Source: Vitis vinifera (lineage: Eukaryota; Streptophyta; Magnoliopsida; Vitales; Vitaceae). Taken from it: DNA of 64,000 nt. Within the stretch, counting starts at the first letter, position 1. Each line of letters starts with the position of its first letter. Below, piece by piece: positions 47,100 through 60,600 of the stretch. A model generated the notes under the pieces. That model did no database searches. It saw only the letters and a program-made list of their open reading frames with translations, and had not been told where the DNA came from. Position numbers and translations under genes: made by a program. Location: the NCBI RefSeq assembly GCF_030704535.1, contig NC_081811.1, forward strand, positions 6,614,001 through 6,678,000. The letters are read 5' to 3'.

Positions 47100-48730
47100 G
47101 CTTTTACAGAAGGATACAAGTAGAGGATTTGTTTGTACACGAGACCCTTTTGGGGGGTTTTCAGGGTGGGCCACCAACCCAAACAGACACAATTAATGAT
47201 GGGGAGGGGTTGGAAGCAAGATGACAAGAAAGATATTGTGGGTGTAGATTCAGCCCACAGTTTTGTGGAGCCTGTGGGCGGCTTTGTTTGTTAAAAATCT
47301 CCGCCCCAGATCAGTAGTACCATGACCATCTACTTGTTAATTTTTTCAAAAAATTCTTTAGATAACAAATTACTTTAATATGATAAGCATCTATGCATGG
47401 TGATTTAAGAAAGACCTCCATAAAATTCAGTTAGGAAGCATAGATAGAACCTTTACCATGATTCATCGGCCTCTTAAAAGGACTTATATTAGGAGCAATT
47501 AAGCTACTTTTTAACAATGCAAAAAACTTTTTATTGAATTTCTAGTGTAAATATCCGTAGTTCTATGAAAAGAATTGAAGGGTTGCATGAATGTAATGTA
47601 CATGTGGGGAAATTATTGGAAGGGTAAAGTATTAGAAGTAAGTAGTTATTAGAGATGTTGAACAAGAGGATTGAAGAATTAAAACCAGGAGAAGGAAAAT
47701 CCTGAGTAACGACAATATGAAAATTCTCTTACAGATAGTCATATTAACCCTCTTTCTCTGCCGTATGCAAGAGATTTCTCATATTAATTGCAAGTTTTTC
47801 ATGACAATATGAAAAATTTTATCCATATATAGAGTAGTCAACTTGAAATTTTCATCTACGTATAGAGTCTTCAAGTTCTCTTACAAATTTTCAGTTATGC
47901 CTATGAACAACGCTGATTTGTTGCTCATATGATGTATGTCTTATTCTTCCTTGTAACGTCTAGTCATTAATCTTGCTTTATTTCTTTATACTTTTTTTTT
48001 TAAGTTTTCATTGTCTTATCGACATATATTATTCTATTTACTTTTTTTCTTTCTTCCTTTTTTTCTTTTGAAAGAAATCTATGTTCTCATGTGTTATTTA
48101 TCCTTGTTAGGAATGATAATGAGGTGTGTTTTTTTTTTCTCTTTTGAATACTAATCCTGTCCGATCCCTATTAATGAGACAAATTTAAAATTAAAATAAA
48201 TAGATTAAGAGTGAATTTGAGATTTTCTTTCAAACTTGAAATGGGCTCGAACATTACTTTCCCCCTCCTATTATATATAAAATTAATTTTTTAAAAATAA
48301 ATTAATTTAATTTTTTATTTTCCCATTTTAGTACACATAAAACAAAAAATAATAATTTTCAATTAAATAAGTTATAAAAAATTATAGTATTTTAATTATT
48401 TATAAAATATGTTTTTTTAATGCATTATTATTATTTTTTTATGTAAAAAAAAGTTTTCAATTGTTTTTTTTTTTTAAATAAATAAATGGAATGTGATAAA
48501 ACGAGTATGAGAAATTTACATACTCAACCCATCATACCTTATTTAATTTTTTTAGATGATGAGAATTATTTTGAATAAATGAGATTAGGTAAGGATGGTG
48601 CAACCCTTCTTGAATGTCCTATTATAATTCATAATCCTTGTTACTTTTATTTGCTCATCCACAACATTTTTTCATTTTTTAAATCTTGAATTGCTTCTTC
48701 AAAACCTATTGATTCGTAATTTATGTATAT
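47100..48730. other. Intergenic, no gene recognised
   Basis: AT-rich region upstream of legumin gene 3 with long T runs (about 47990-48060, 48128-48145). No ORF with family resemblance. Confidence 0.45.
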
Positions 48731-48739
48731 ATAAAGCAA

Positions 48740-51200
48740 GGATAAGGAATATCATAATTACCTTTTTTGGGCACTTCAATCTCATGTTTCTTCTTCATTA
48801 AAACTAATATATCAATTAATAATAATATTTCTATTGATTGGATTGTATAATTTGTGGCTTTTGAAGCTTTAGTTATAACCAATCAAAACATATTTTCTAC
48901 TCTTATCTCTTATCATCTAACTTTGATTGCTTTTGATTCGGCACATGAACATATATAATACTTCTAAACATTATTAAATGTAAAATACCCAACTTGCTTC
49001 CATTCCAAACTTATTATGATGTTTTATTTCATATACTTTGATTAGGAGAATGATTTGATAAATAAAAATTAATTGTTTCAACCCAAAATATTCTAAGCAT
49101 CTTCCTACTTTTCAACATACTTCATGTCATGTCAAGAATTGCCCTATTTTTTCTTTCAACTATATCATTTTGTTATAGATAATATAGAAATATTAAAACT
49201 GACAAATCTCAAGATTTTTACAATATTATTGAAATACTTTTTATGTAAATTTGTCTCTTCTATCGGATCTTGTTTCCTTTGTATTATAGTCACTTTCTTT
49301 TTCAATAGGCGATCTAAATTTCTTAAAAGGACAAAATACTTCATAATTTTCTTTAAAAAAAACATTCATGTTTTTCTACTAAAATCATCAGTAAAAAGCA
49401 AATAAAATATGAGCTCTAAGGATTTCTTTGCTATTGTAATTTATTCATTTGGAAAACTTTTTCTCACATGTTTTTCAACATAATTGATTCAATTGCTTTA
49501 TAGAAAGTAATCCTTTTTAGAATTTTCTTCTTGCTCAACAACTTTAATCCTCCAAAATTAGGACGATCAAAGCTTAAGTGTCAAATTTAAGAGGAATTAT
49601 TGATACAAGATTTTAGACATTTCATTGCATCATTTTGAATACTCAACAAAAACATTCTATTTCTTGTTATGGACACATTAGCAATTAAATTGGCATGTTA
49701 ATATTTTTTTTTTGATCAGAAACGAAAAAGATTATATTAATAAAAGAACAAATACAGAAGAGAAAAAAGAAACAAAAGAAAGAGAAAAAAACCAAGGGAA
49801 GGATGAGAGGTCCTTCCTACACAAGAACCAAGGAAAACACCCAACAATAGAAATCTAAAAACAAAAGAAAACACAACAAACTTCAAACTCTTGAAACGCA
49901 AACCCCAATCCAATTGATTTGTAGAATGCTTAAAGGAACTCCTCTAAAAGCATGTCAATATTTTATTAAGAGACTTTGATTTTTAATATGAATATTATAG
50001 TCTTTTTTTCTAGGCACATAGTAGATATTCGAGATAGATTGATGTCTTCTACTTTTCAAACAAATTAACATTGTACCTTTACCTTTTATTGAAATTTTAG
50101 ATGCAAGTGACCACTTTTTGATTTATCAAACTTCATAAACATACTTTTGAATCCACACATATGATTGATTGTCCTGGTCTTAAGATAACATGTATTTTTC
50201 TCCTTATTTTCTCTTTTATTGCAAACAATAAAGTAGGTTTTTCTTTATCTTTCCTTTAACATAGTTGGTTTGTCTTTTTATATTGCTAGTGACACATTTA
50301 TATTCATAAACATAATATTTTTTATAATTTTAACATTGAATTCGAGATTTATATTATATTTTCCCCTTGGCCTTGCGTTGATCCATCTTCCACATCCTCT
50401 TGAGAAATACGAGTTTTAGCTTGTTCCTTCATTGTTTAATTAATTAAAACCACTTTTCTCGATCATTATTCGTTGCTATCTCCATAGATTATTTTGACTT
50501 CTTTCCTTCTTAAATTTTTTTTATATTCTCTTTTAATGTAGGCTTCGTTTGAAAAACTTGTTCTAATTTTTTCTTGTTTCTTCTTTTTTAATCTCTTCAT
50601 GAACTTGCAATGATCCTATAATTTGATTAATAGTCATAAAATCTAAATTTTTAGATTTTTCAATAGTCATAACAATATAATCAAATTTCAAATTTAAAAG
50701 TTAAAATATTTTTTTCAATCACACAAGTATCATTTAAACTTTTAGTAAATTCACAATAGCCAATACTTAAAATAAACAAATAAATAATTGGATATTGTTT
50801 TTAATTCTTTCATATTCAAACTTTTAAATTCTTCTCTAAAAGTTTGAAGACACTTTTTATACTCTATCAACTTCATTGTATATATTTTGTAATATCTCCT
50901 AAGTTTCCTTGGTAATGTTTGTATTTAAAATTCTCAAAAGTACCTTTATCCATTGTTTGAAACACACGATGGAAAAACCTTTTTTTGTCTCTTTTCCTTA
51001 TATATTCCAAAAAATCTCTTCAATTCGAGGACATAATAGTTTTATCTTTCGACTGTTTATAGCCTTTTTCTATAGCTCTCATGTTGTAGCCTTTTTCTAT
51101 AACTTTTCATGTCTGCTTCTTGTAAATCAAGAAAAACATTCATCTTGATCCTCCAATTATAATAATTGTCTTTATTGAATTATGAGACTTTAAATAGAAA
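48740..51200 (-). mobile_element. Heavily decayed Ty1/copia gag-integrase region
   Basis: Minus-strand translation with many stops still shows copia landmarks in order. Near 50560-50900 there is a gag segment (ILQNIYNEVDRV and a KKKQEK-like run). Near 49540-49575 lies the pre-integrase pattern FDRPNFGGLK-like. Near 49060-49190 is the integrase QQNDIVERKN-like core. Near 48850-49020 is the integrase C-terminal KSKLDD-like part. No RT domain and no LTRs were found. No long ORF remains. A retroposon at 49708-49949 interrupts it. Confidence 0.7.
49708..49949 (-). mobile_element. Retroposon insertion with 15-bp TSD
   Basis: 242 bp opening with a T run (poly-A on the minus strand). The flanking direct repeats are GCATGTTAATATTTT (49693-49707) and GCATGTCAATATTTT (49950-49964), one mismatch in 15. 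The body has the same general make-up as the inserts at 21846 and 55182, so a related 5'-truncated LINE tail is likely. Confidence 0.75.
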
Positions 51201-51780
51201 TATACTACTTGCCATTTTTTCATATGGTAATAGGATTAAAAGAAATACACAAATAATTGTATAAAGAAAGATATATAATGAAAAGAAAAAGAAAAATTAT
51301 CGTCTTCCATGACTCTTATTCAAGTATTACATAATTTTTTATTCATACACACTCACATTTAATAAAATAAAAACTCTTAATAACAAAATATATAAACTTT
51401 TTAAGACTTAACCACTTAAATATACGGATGTTTGATAAGTCAACTTACTGATTTAATAAAACTTAATGTCTAAATTTAAGTTTTCAAGCATATTAAGTAT
51501 GTGTAAAGCAACTTAATATTGTAACTTAAAACTAAAAATGACTTTGCTAAATCAACTTAATAACTTAATATCACTTAATAACTTAAGCATAAGTAAACTT
51601 AAAGTCACAAGCCTCAAATATTAGGTTTTACCAAATACCTATGAATCATCCCTCAAAATAAAAAATTGTCTCTAACTTTTGGCTTCTGAATCAAGCAGAT
51701 CGAATGTTAAACATAATGAATAGTGAAAGTTACACAAAAGAAAAAAGGAAATGCATATATTTGTGAAGGAAAAGAAGCAA
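51201..51780. other. Intergenic, 3' flank of the patellin gene
   Basis: AT-rich with ACTTAA/TTAAGT-rich text near 51410-51600. It probably includes the 3' UTR of the patellin gene. No gene seen. Confidence 0.45.
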
Positions 51781-53417
51781 TCACTTGAAATAGACATACA
51801 TGGGAACAGTGGGTTTGCTTCTAAATCTATAGAGAACCCTCTTCCTCTTGTAGGTACCATTCTCAATGGTTATTACTATCTTTCCTGGTTCACTAATGTA
51901 AAATGAATTTCTCATACTTTGTCCCATTTTCTTATCCTTTTCAAGCAAAATTTTGTATGATCCTTCATCTTCTGGGATAAACTCCTCCTTGTAGTTCACG
52001 TCCCACCCCACTATAGTCATGTCCCAGACAACCGTCACCCCAGCCTATAATCATCTCAAAACAAGAACCAAATTAAGAATATTAGTACCATGAGTGTTTA
52101 TAAATGAAGTAAAACATTCAGCTTTTAAATTTAGGACATTAGTTAATGTTTTGAAAGTACCTCAGTGGCTGGAATTTCGATGCTTTCAATGGTACCTGCT
52201 TTGACAATTAGCTCTAGAGCTTTGTCAGCAGGTGAAAATTCAATGTCGTTCTCTCTTTTGAGGCCACCATATTGAACGGGAAGGTTTTCTGGGGCGATAA
52301 ACCTTTGGGTTTTGAAGCAAATTTTGATCAAATTGGAGGGTTTAATGAATTAATCAACAGAACTCAGATAATGAAACTACAGTAAGTATTCTCACTTGAG
52401 AAGTGTGTCTGCAACTCCAGATGGTCTCGCCAAGATGAACTTGCTCTTTGTTCTTTGGCTTATGAATTTGGAAATTAGCGTATGGCTAGCATAATACCAA
52501 AATGGAACATTTATGACGATCTACAGGCATAATATATCAAAGTTTTTCAGTACTAATTCATGATCATCATGGCGAGTTAGTCATAATTATACGCTTACAT
52601 GTCTGAAGATGAGCTCAGGATAATTGTCTTGAAGCAACGTTATGGCTTTCTTGGTAACCAAACGAAGCTCCTTGTTGCTTGGTCGCGGGGAGTTCTTCAA
52701 GTCTAGGATCTGAACCATGGAGTCCACTCCACCAGCCGTGAAGTTAAGATTCTGGATAACCTTTTCCATGGACTGAACCCTCCACCTCAAGAACTCTTCA
52801 CATTTGGCTTCTGAACCAAATGTTTTCTTGTAAAAGTCTCTGTCCTTGAAAGCCCCACACACATTGTAACACAAAGGGTGACCTTCTTTATCAGTGCTGT
52901 TTATGTACACAACATTTTCAAGCTCAGGGCCGAAGTTTTCTTCGAGAATTCCTTCGGTTTTGAACTCCCTCCGCCATATCAAGGTTCTTCGGAGCATGTT
53001 GAAGGCCTCGCTGACCTTAAAATCTCTAGCTTTCAAGAACTTCAAGAGGATAATGTCCGTGCCTTCGTGGCCTTTACTAGGAAGTAAGGGCACACCCCAG
53101 AGGGAGATATCATGAAGATTTTCTTGAGTTTTCTTGCTTTCAGGGACTTTTCCACGGGGTTTTCCGAGCATATAATTCCCAATAATAGCATCTTCCACTC
53201 TGCATCGGAGCTCTAACAAGGCTTTCTTCTTCGACTTTTTCATTTGGATGGAGGCCTTGTACTCCTGTTCAGGGCTCATGGGTTTCTTCATTTCAGTATG
53301 GGAATTGCTTTCATCATCTGGGTTCATGGATTCAGCATCTTCTAGATGAATTTCTTGGTGTTTATGGGTGTTTTCATTCTCATTTGTCTCGTCAGAGATC
53401 TGGCTGCACTCTGCCAT
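51781..53417 (-). CDS. Patellin-like SEC14-GOLD protein, 449 aa
   Basis: Four exons: 53417-52599, 52520-52396, 52302-52161, 52044-51781 (1350 nt), all GT-AG. The N-terminus is acidic and hydrophilic. The CRAL-TRIO N domain begins about SLWGVPLLPSKGHEGTDIIL, and the SEC14 domain carries ATGS-like lipid-pocket text (DLKNSPRPSNKELR, DNYPELIFRH then INVPFWYYASH). The C-terminal GOLD domain starts after IPATE with VTVVWDMTIVGWDVNYKEEF and ends SKPTVPMYVYFK. Patellins bind phosphoinositides and act in membrane trafficking and cell-plate formation. The wording is closest to PATL4-type members by memory. The first ATG at 53417 fits the family; an upstream in-frame TTG is ignored. Confidence 0.93.
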
Positions 53418-54695
53418 ATTGGGGCTCTTTCCGGTGAGAATTCCGGCTTCCAAAGGGAGGTGTTGCCGGAAACCTGATGCCTGGAGAAAGTTTAGGGGTT
53501 CTATGATTTATTTAGAGACTGAGCGTGTGGAAGGAGAGGAGGAGAGAATTGGGTAAAAAGGAGCTTGGTTGGGGGATGTAGCTAAGATTGAGATTTGAAA
53601 TAGTGACCGTTAGTTGATAGCCAAATAAGGGGTTTTGATGAGGTGTTACCAACAAACTGTTGGACAAGAAAGAAAAATTTGTGGTTGCAAGGGGTTGGAT
53701 TAAAAGGTGAAAGTTCATCCAAACCAACCCTTTTCCTTGAGATAATCCCACCGACCGCCTCCCTTAGGGAGAGTTAAAGATAGATTACAAGACTAACGGA
53801 TAAACTACTCAAAATTCAAATTTTGAAATAATATTTTAATTTAATATTTATGTCAATCATCCTCTTGAGGAAAGAAAAAGAAAATGGGTGGTTAAACAAG
53901 AAATAAAATAAAATAAATTCTCTTAGATAAATGGCCCATTAATAAGAAATTGAAATTAGAAAAAAAAACCATTTCATATCTCATTTATTACATGTTTGAA
54001 TTACTAGTTAGTAATACAACAAAGAATAGGAAATTCATTTTTATGATGGTATTGTAGCTCACCTTTTGTTCCCTTCCTATTTCTGCCTTTGAATTGGAAT
54101 AGAAAATCAACAGAGTGAAGGCATCCTTGGACGTATTTGGCATTGAGGGTTCAAGCCTCAATCCCTCACCAATACCCACCTTTAAGAAATGTGTATATGG
54201 CATATACCACCAACCATCATAGCATTTTGACAGACAGTTGAGGCATGATCATGGGGCTACAATAATGTTCATTTTAATGGTGAAGTGCATCAAATCTTAC
54301 CAGCTCAGTTCGGCCATTATCATTCATTTTAGGAGTTGATGATTAGAGAGTGAACCCACTATGATTCTCTAGAGTATGACTTGAGGTTTCCAGCATCATC
54401 CCTATCACACAAATCTGTAGGCTCCACAGAGAAAGGCATAAAATGCAAGTTTGATTATTGCACTATTGTATTGCATATTGAGAGGATGGTGAGGTAGAAT
54501 TAGTTCGTAGAGGTAGAATCAGTTCAATACAAATAAATCTAACTTGTATTGCAAGAGAAACAGTATCCACTGCCCTACTGCTATAAGGATTATCTACTCA
54601 TATTTACAGTAAAGCAATGTTAAGGGTACAAGCATCCTACCTATTAACATGACAAATAGTTTTAACCTGAAGCCCAGCCTCCAGCGAGGAGGCGT
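53418..54695. other. Intergenic between patellin and SMC1
   Basis: Patellin promoter/5' flank at the left and SMC1 3' UTR at the right (minus strand). Short ORFs show no family. No other gene seen. Confidence 0.5.
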
Positions 54696-57600
54696 TCATG
54701 CTTCTCTATAATTGGTCAGGTCAAATGTCAGAGTTCTCGAGCAGCTGCAATTAAATATAGGTATTAGCATTGTCTCTGCTTAGCAGGTTAATTTGGTGGA
54801 CATACTGGAAAACAACCCAGAAAGTAGCACCAAAATGAAAACGCATTAACTAAATATAATATCATGAAGAAACTTACCCCCTATCAGAGTCCCTGTAAAC
54901 CCCAACCAGAGCTTCAGCCTTGTCATAAAAGCTATCCTTCAGTGATATCACGATACTCTGAAAACCACTGCCTCCCTCACCATCCTGATTACCCCTTGCT
55001 CCTTCACATGATTTTGATCGGATGAATCCAGCAACCTTAGCAACATTCAGATTGTCCAATGCAGCATCGACTTCATCCAATATAAAAAAAGGAGAAGGCC
55101 TATAACTGAAACCACCCATGGATAAAAATAATAATCCTATTAGCCAGTTATTCAACTTTTGCAGATCAAAAGAGCAATCTTTTTTTGAAGGCAAAAGGAA
55201 ATATAAATTAATAGCGTCTAAGCAAAAGGCTCATAAAGCACACAAATGTATACATTTGTCACCAAAACAGGCAAGCAAGAGGGGAGAGAAAAAAACAAAA
55301 AACAAACCCCCTCTACTTTGAGCTAAGTTAATCTACAAAGTCTACCATAGTCAAAAGAGCAATCTTGTTCACTCCTCACATAAATATGCCAGCTTTTTCC
55401 TCCAAAATTTTATGCCACCATTAAAATTATCTTCACGAGCAAATAAACTTGTTCAAGTAAGCAACTTAAGTGTATGCCTAAAGAGCAATCTTTTTTACTC
55501 CTCACATAAATATGCCAGCTTTTTCCTCCAAAATTTTATGCCACCATTAAAATAATCTTCGCAAGCAAATAAACTTATTCAAGTAAACTTAAATGTAAGC
55601 CTTTTATGATGCTCATAACAGCAAAAACACATTTGAGAGAATTAGCAAGTAAAGGGAAGTTAGAAAAGGTGTTAGATTGAATTGAGTGAGTTAATGATTA
55701 TAGGTCCAAATCTAACCCCACTAGGTTATTAAACATGTTTTAGATAACCCTCACCCAGACCCAAGGACATGGATGGCAGCTTCTAAGAATTCTTCACAGA
55801 AATTCCCAGCCTTCTTTAGAAATTAAACAAAATATTTCAAGACATGTTATTCCTGCATCCAGAGTAAGGTTTGTCCAAAACATACAGAAAAAATGTTTCT
55901 TGTATTCCTTGACATACCTATGGATAGAGAAGAGCAATGCAAGTGCTGCAACAGTTTTCTCACCACCAGACAGCTGTTCCATATCACGGAAGCGCTTTGT
56001 TGGGGGCATAGCAGTGTACTTGATGCCATGTAAGAAAGGATCATCCTCATTTTCTAAGTTCAAATATGCCGTTCCGCCCAATGGGTGTGTGTTGCTTTTT
56101 GTTAGCTGTTTGTAGATCTTATCAATATTACCAGAAATATGACTAAATGCTTCCATAAAGAGTTCATACCTGTATTCACCACAAATAAATTCAGCAGTTT
56201 CATTGTTCAGAAACCATATAACACACATGCACAAAGATGCAAGACAATGAATGTCAGATTTCAAGGATGATTTGTTAAACAGGTAAAAATGATTGCCTTC
56301 ACATGTATTGAACACATTAGTCTGTTTGAATGGAATAATAATAAACATGTAAAGACTAAATCTTGAACTATTGAGAAGCTAATAACCCAACTATAAGGTT
56401 TTTTCCTCACCAATCTACATATTTTTCCAGCTTGACATGCTAGAATTGGAAGATTCACTTGACAAATAATTTTTTACAAGAAATTTTTATCAATCATTTC
56501 ATGTATATCTTGCTTTTGTCTTAACAGTTTTAAGAAATAACAAGATGCATTCCCACTTTGTTTGTTATTCACTAAGGGCGTGTTTTGAATGATGGAATAG
56601 ATGATGGAATGAAACATCCATTCCATTCTCATTCATCACTATGGATTATCTATTAGAAATGGCACATGGTATTATGATTCACCTGCATCCTGTTCTAATT
56701 TGCATTCCTATTCCCATATACAAAATGCATCCTAAAGGGTTTTCTGCCAAACAATAATCAGTACCTTCTCTGCTTAACGGAATTGTACTTATCAGTTATT
56801 TCCTTCTCTTCCTTTCTGGCTACTTCAAACTCTTCAGTTACATGTCTTTCCTTCTCTTGCAAAGCCTCATACTGGTCCAAGGCCTTCAAATTTGGAGCTG
56901 TTCTTTCTATTTCTGATATTAGGGCATCCATTTTTTGCTTAAATTCCACTTCAACCTTCTCTCTTTCAGAAGGTCTCATATCTACCTGATGAGATCTATT
57001 TAGCTGACTAAAATCAAAAACTGGACTTGGCATTGAGGATCCGATTTCCATTGCGTCTGAGACAGTAGGTAGGATTATATGCTCTACTTCACACTTCTCC
57101 AAGATCTCCTGCTTCTGCAATTTCAGTTGTTCACCCTGTGTTTCCTGTAGGTAACATGAACAAGCATAGCCACATTATAGTTCATCAATGCAGCAATGAC
57201 TAGTTCATAAGAATCTTGTGGTAAAAATAACATTTAATTCTGGAGAACAACCTTCAAACTTATCTGACGATTAAGTTTGCTTATGCTTCCTGCAGCAGTA
57301 GAAGCCCGCTTCTTCCACTTCTGGATTTCCTTCTCACACTCTTCGGACTTGGACTTCCACTCTATACAAATAGAAAGAGGAGAAAAAAGTTCCACAAAGA
57401 TGGCATCAAATTATTTATATTATGAAAAGAAAAAATATTAAGGAAAAATTAACAATGGATCAGTTGCATAGTGCTTTGCTACACTATGTTATAGATGCAT
57501 ATTTTCATATTTCAGGTACAATTCAGTAATACTAATGATAACCTTTTTTTTTTAGTGAGAATACTCATGATAACTTTTCCAAGATAATCTTTTCTGTATC

Positions 57601-60600
57601 AGAGCATAAATTTCAATATGGCCTCAGAAAGGTCAACACGACCAGGCAATGCCAGGTACCTAGCTACAAGCATATTTTCAGCACAAAATACAAGCTAAGA
57701 GTTGTTGACTCTCCAACTCCTTGAGTAGGGTCTCACATAGCTTATTTTTTCTACTGTCACAAATATGGTGCTCAATTAATAGTAAAGAAGAATAATCATG
57801 TACCTAGATAAGAGCATACTTACGGCACAAAATACAAGCTAAGAGTTATTGACTCTTCAACTCCTTAGAGTAGGGTCTCATATAGCTTTTTTTTTTTTCT
57901 ACTGTCTCAAATATGGTGCTTGATCAATAGAAAAGAAGAATAATCATTTCTTCATGATTCGTGGCAATCCTACCCAGATCAATCTTGCCCAGAAGTTGAA
58001 CAGGATAGCCACAATTAAGCTTTACATGCCTCTGGGAAAGGCTTCCAAAACACAGAACAATGCACACATCTATGAGAAGAAGCTGCACACCAATCCCTAT
58101 AAATAGGACCCAAGGACCAACCTCCAAAACTTGAAACACTAACATCCAAAGAGAAGCCAAAAGGTTCATCCTATAACACAAAAGTCCCCTCAAGACATCG
58201 TCTAATGGCAATCCCTCATTATCAAGCTGAAATTGGATGAGATCGCCTAACTAACACACAGAGCTTGCACCAGAGAGCTTAACAACCTCAGCCCCACAGC
58301 AAGGAAAATTGAGTAATGAAGGAAACAACATTCCACTATCTCTTCTATATTATATATATATATGTATGTATGTATGTATGTAACTGAAGAAAAGACCAAG
58401 GCAACCACAAATCTTCCGTAAACCTAATCCAGAACCCATCTGCCAATAGAAATTTGGTATGAGAAAGGAAAGATAACACATCTAGAGAAATGAACCTCTT
58501 GAGGACTGCACTAATTCTCTCTATCCACCACCATAGCATCCCACCCATCCTCTTGAAGGCCATACTTGCTTTTGACTAGTTACTACTGTAAGGAGTTTGG
58601 TTCAATAGAAAATCTCCCCAACAAGTTTGAAGTCATGGTGATATTCCTATGAATCAAATCATCAAGACTAAAATCACCTTTTATTCTTGGGACAGGAAAC
58701 CACCTTCCAACAAATGAAATGATCCTTTCAATCCTCACTATGCCCTGCCAATGAAAACTCTCTAAATCTCTCAATTTTCTAGGTCATTTCATCGGCATCT
58801 TGAGTAAGGGCATGCAAGCAATCGTAATTGCAACACGAGTGAACAAAAGTGGATTGCCCCCTTTAGAAATAAAATTCTTTTTTTCCAAATAAAAAACTAT
58901 ATCACATTGGCAAAGGAATCCAATTAAATCAATAACAAGTTATAAAATATATAATATACACCACAAGTGGATACCCTATACTAATCATTTTTAAATTCTT
59001 CAATAGATTACATTTTTCCTTCCTTTTATCTTTTCGAACTGTCTTCCAAATATATGGACGCTAGACCAATAGACCTAGTTAAAATCAACCAGTCTGCAAC
59101 AATTGAGTAAGGCAAATCCATGTCTTAAGAATTTCAGTTGCATGGTTATTTAGTTGTACTACTCGACCTCTTAAAATAAATAATAAAAAGTAAAATTACA
59201 ATTAAAAAGATAAAACATAAAATAAGATAAATTGGCACCATCCCAGATGCAAAAATTAGAAAATAGAAGCAAGAACAGATAAAATCAAATGTAGAACAAA
59301 TGAACCAAATATAATTTATGTTAAAGAAGTAACTCACACACACATGCTCCAAGATTTATTCTCCGAGCAACCATACAAACTTTGTATAAGAACATGAATT
59401 GAAATTGCACCTTGTACTTCATCTTTCAATTGATCAACATCACCAGTAGCTTTCTCCATTGCTAACTTGGCTTCAGCCTCTTTCTTCTGAACCTGTTTCA
59501 GATCATTTTCTAAAGAACTGATAGAAGATTCCAGCTTTGTAATTCGTGAGTCCATGTCCCTCCTTTGCTCATACTCCAACCTGGCAGAAAAGGGAAAAAT
59601 AAAGGTCCAAAATCATATAAATCTGGGACTCAGGCAAACGAATAGTTGTTTACAACTCTGCTATACAGAAAAATAAAAATACAAAAATCATAGGTTGAAA
59701 ACATTGGAATCCAACATAAAGACTCCTTTTGAAACTTTCAGAGATACATGATACTCTGAAACTGACCAAAGAAATGCAACCAAGAAAGATAACAAATTAA
59801 ACTTAAAGTTTCAAGAACAAAGAGATTGGAGAAATCAACAAATGTTGCGGCAGTAAAGTTTCTCTTATGGAAGTTTTATGTTAAAGGAATCTTGACAACA
59901 GCATTACAGCTCCTGCTTCTAACTAGAGACTACTGATCATACGGTTTACACTTTTGTACTGAGAGTAATGAAAAAAAACACAATAACACACTGATATTAC
60001 TACAAATATAGCAGAAGAACTGATTTAAAGGAGAAAACATACTGGTATTTCAACTTTGCCATCTGGTTACTCAAACTAAGCTTTTCTTCAGCCACCTGTT
60101 GTGCTGCCATGAGTTGGTTTTCTTCATACTCACGAATGTTTTTCACCCCAACAGACTCACTGAAATCCTTGTAAATTCGGTCAACGATCTCATTGATCCT
60201 CTTCTCCAGCTTTCTGATTTCTGTGGCCCTCTTATCAATAACATCTTTCAACTGCAACCAGAACATAACTGTAAAAATCAGTTAAATGTGTATGGTTAGT
60301 ACCACAACATAGTAGAAAAATTGCATAGTCATCAAACCACCTTTCGAAGCTCAGGATTGATACGGCTAATTTCTTCTGAAATATTCCGCTTTTCCTGCCT
60401 CAGTTTTGCAAGTTTGTCATCTATACTTTTCTGCAAGAAACTTTTACAAGTGAACAACCATATTCCCAGTTGCATTATCAGCAAAAGCAGAGGAAAGAAT
60501 TATGCAGTAATAAACATAGTAAGTATGACATATCTTGACAGCCAAAAACACTACAACTAAGAGGCATAGAGATGATTGGCAAGTTAATTACCCATTGCCG

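Noticed and set aside
56573-56735. Possible MITE in an SMC1 intron
   Set aside because: The ends share only a few bases in inverted orientation and no target-site duplication was found.
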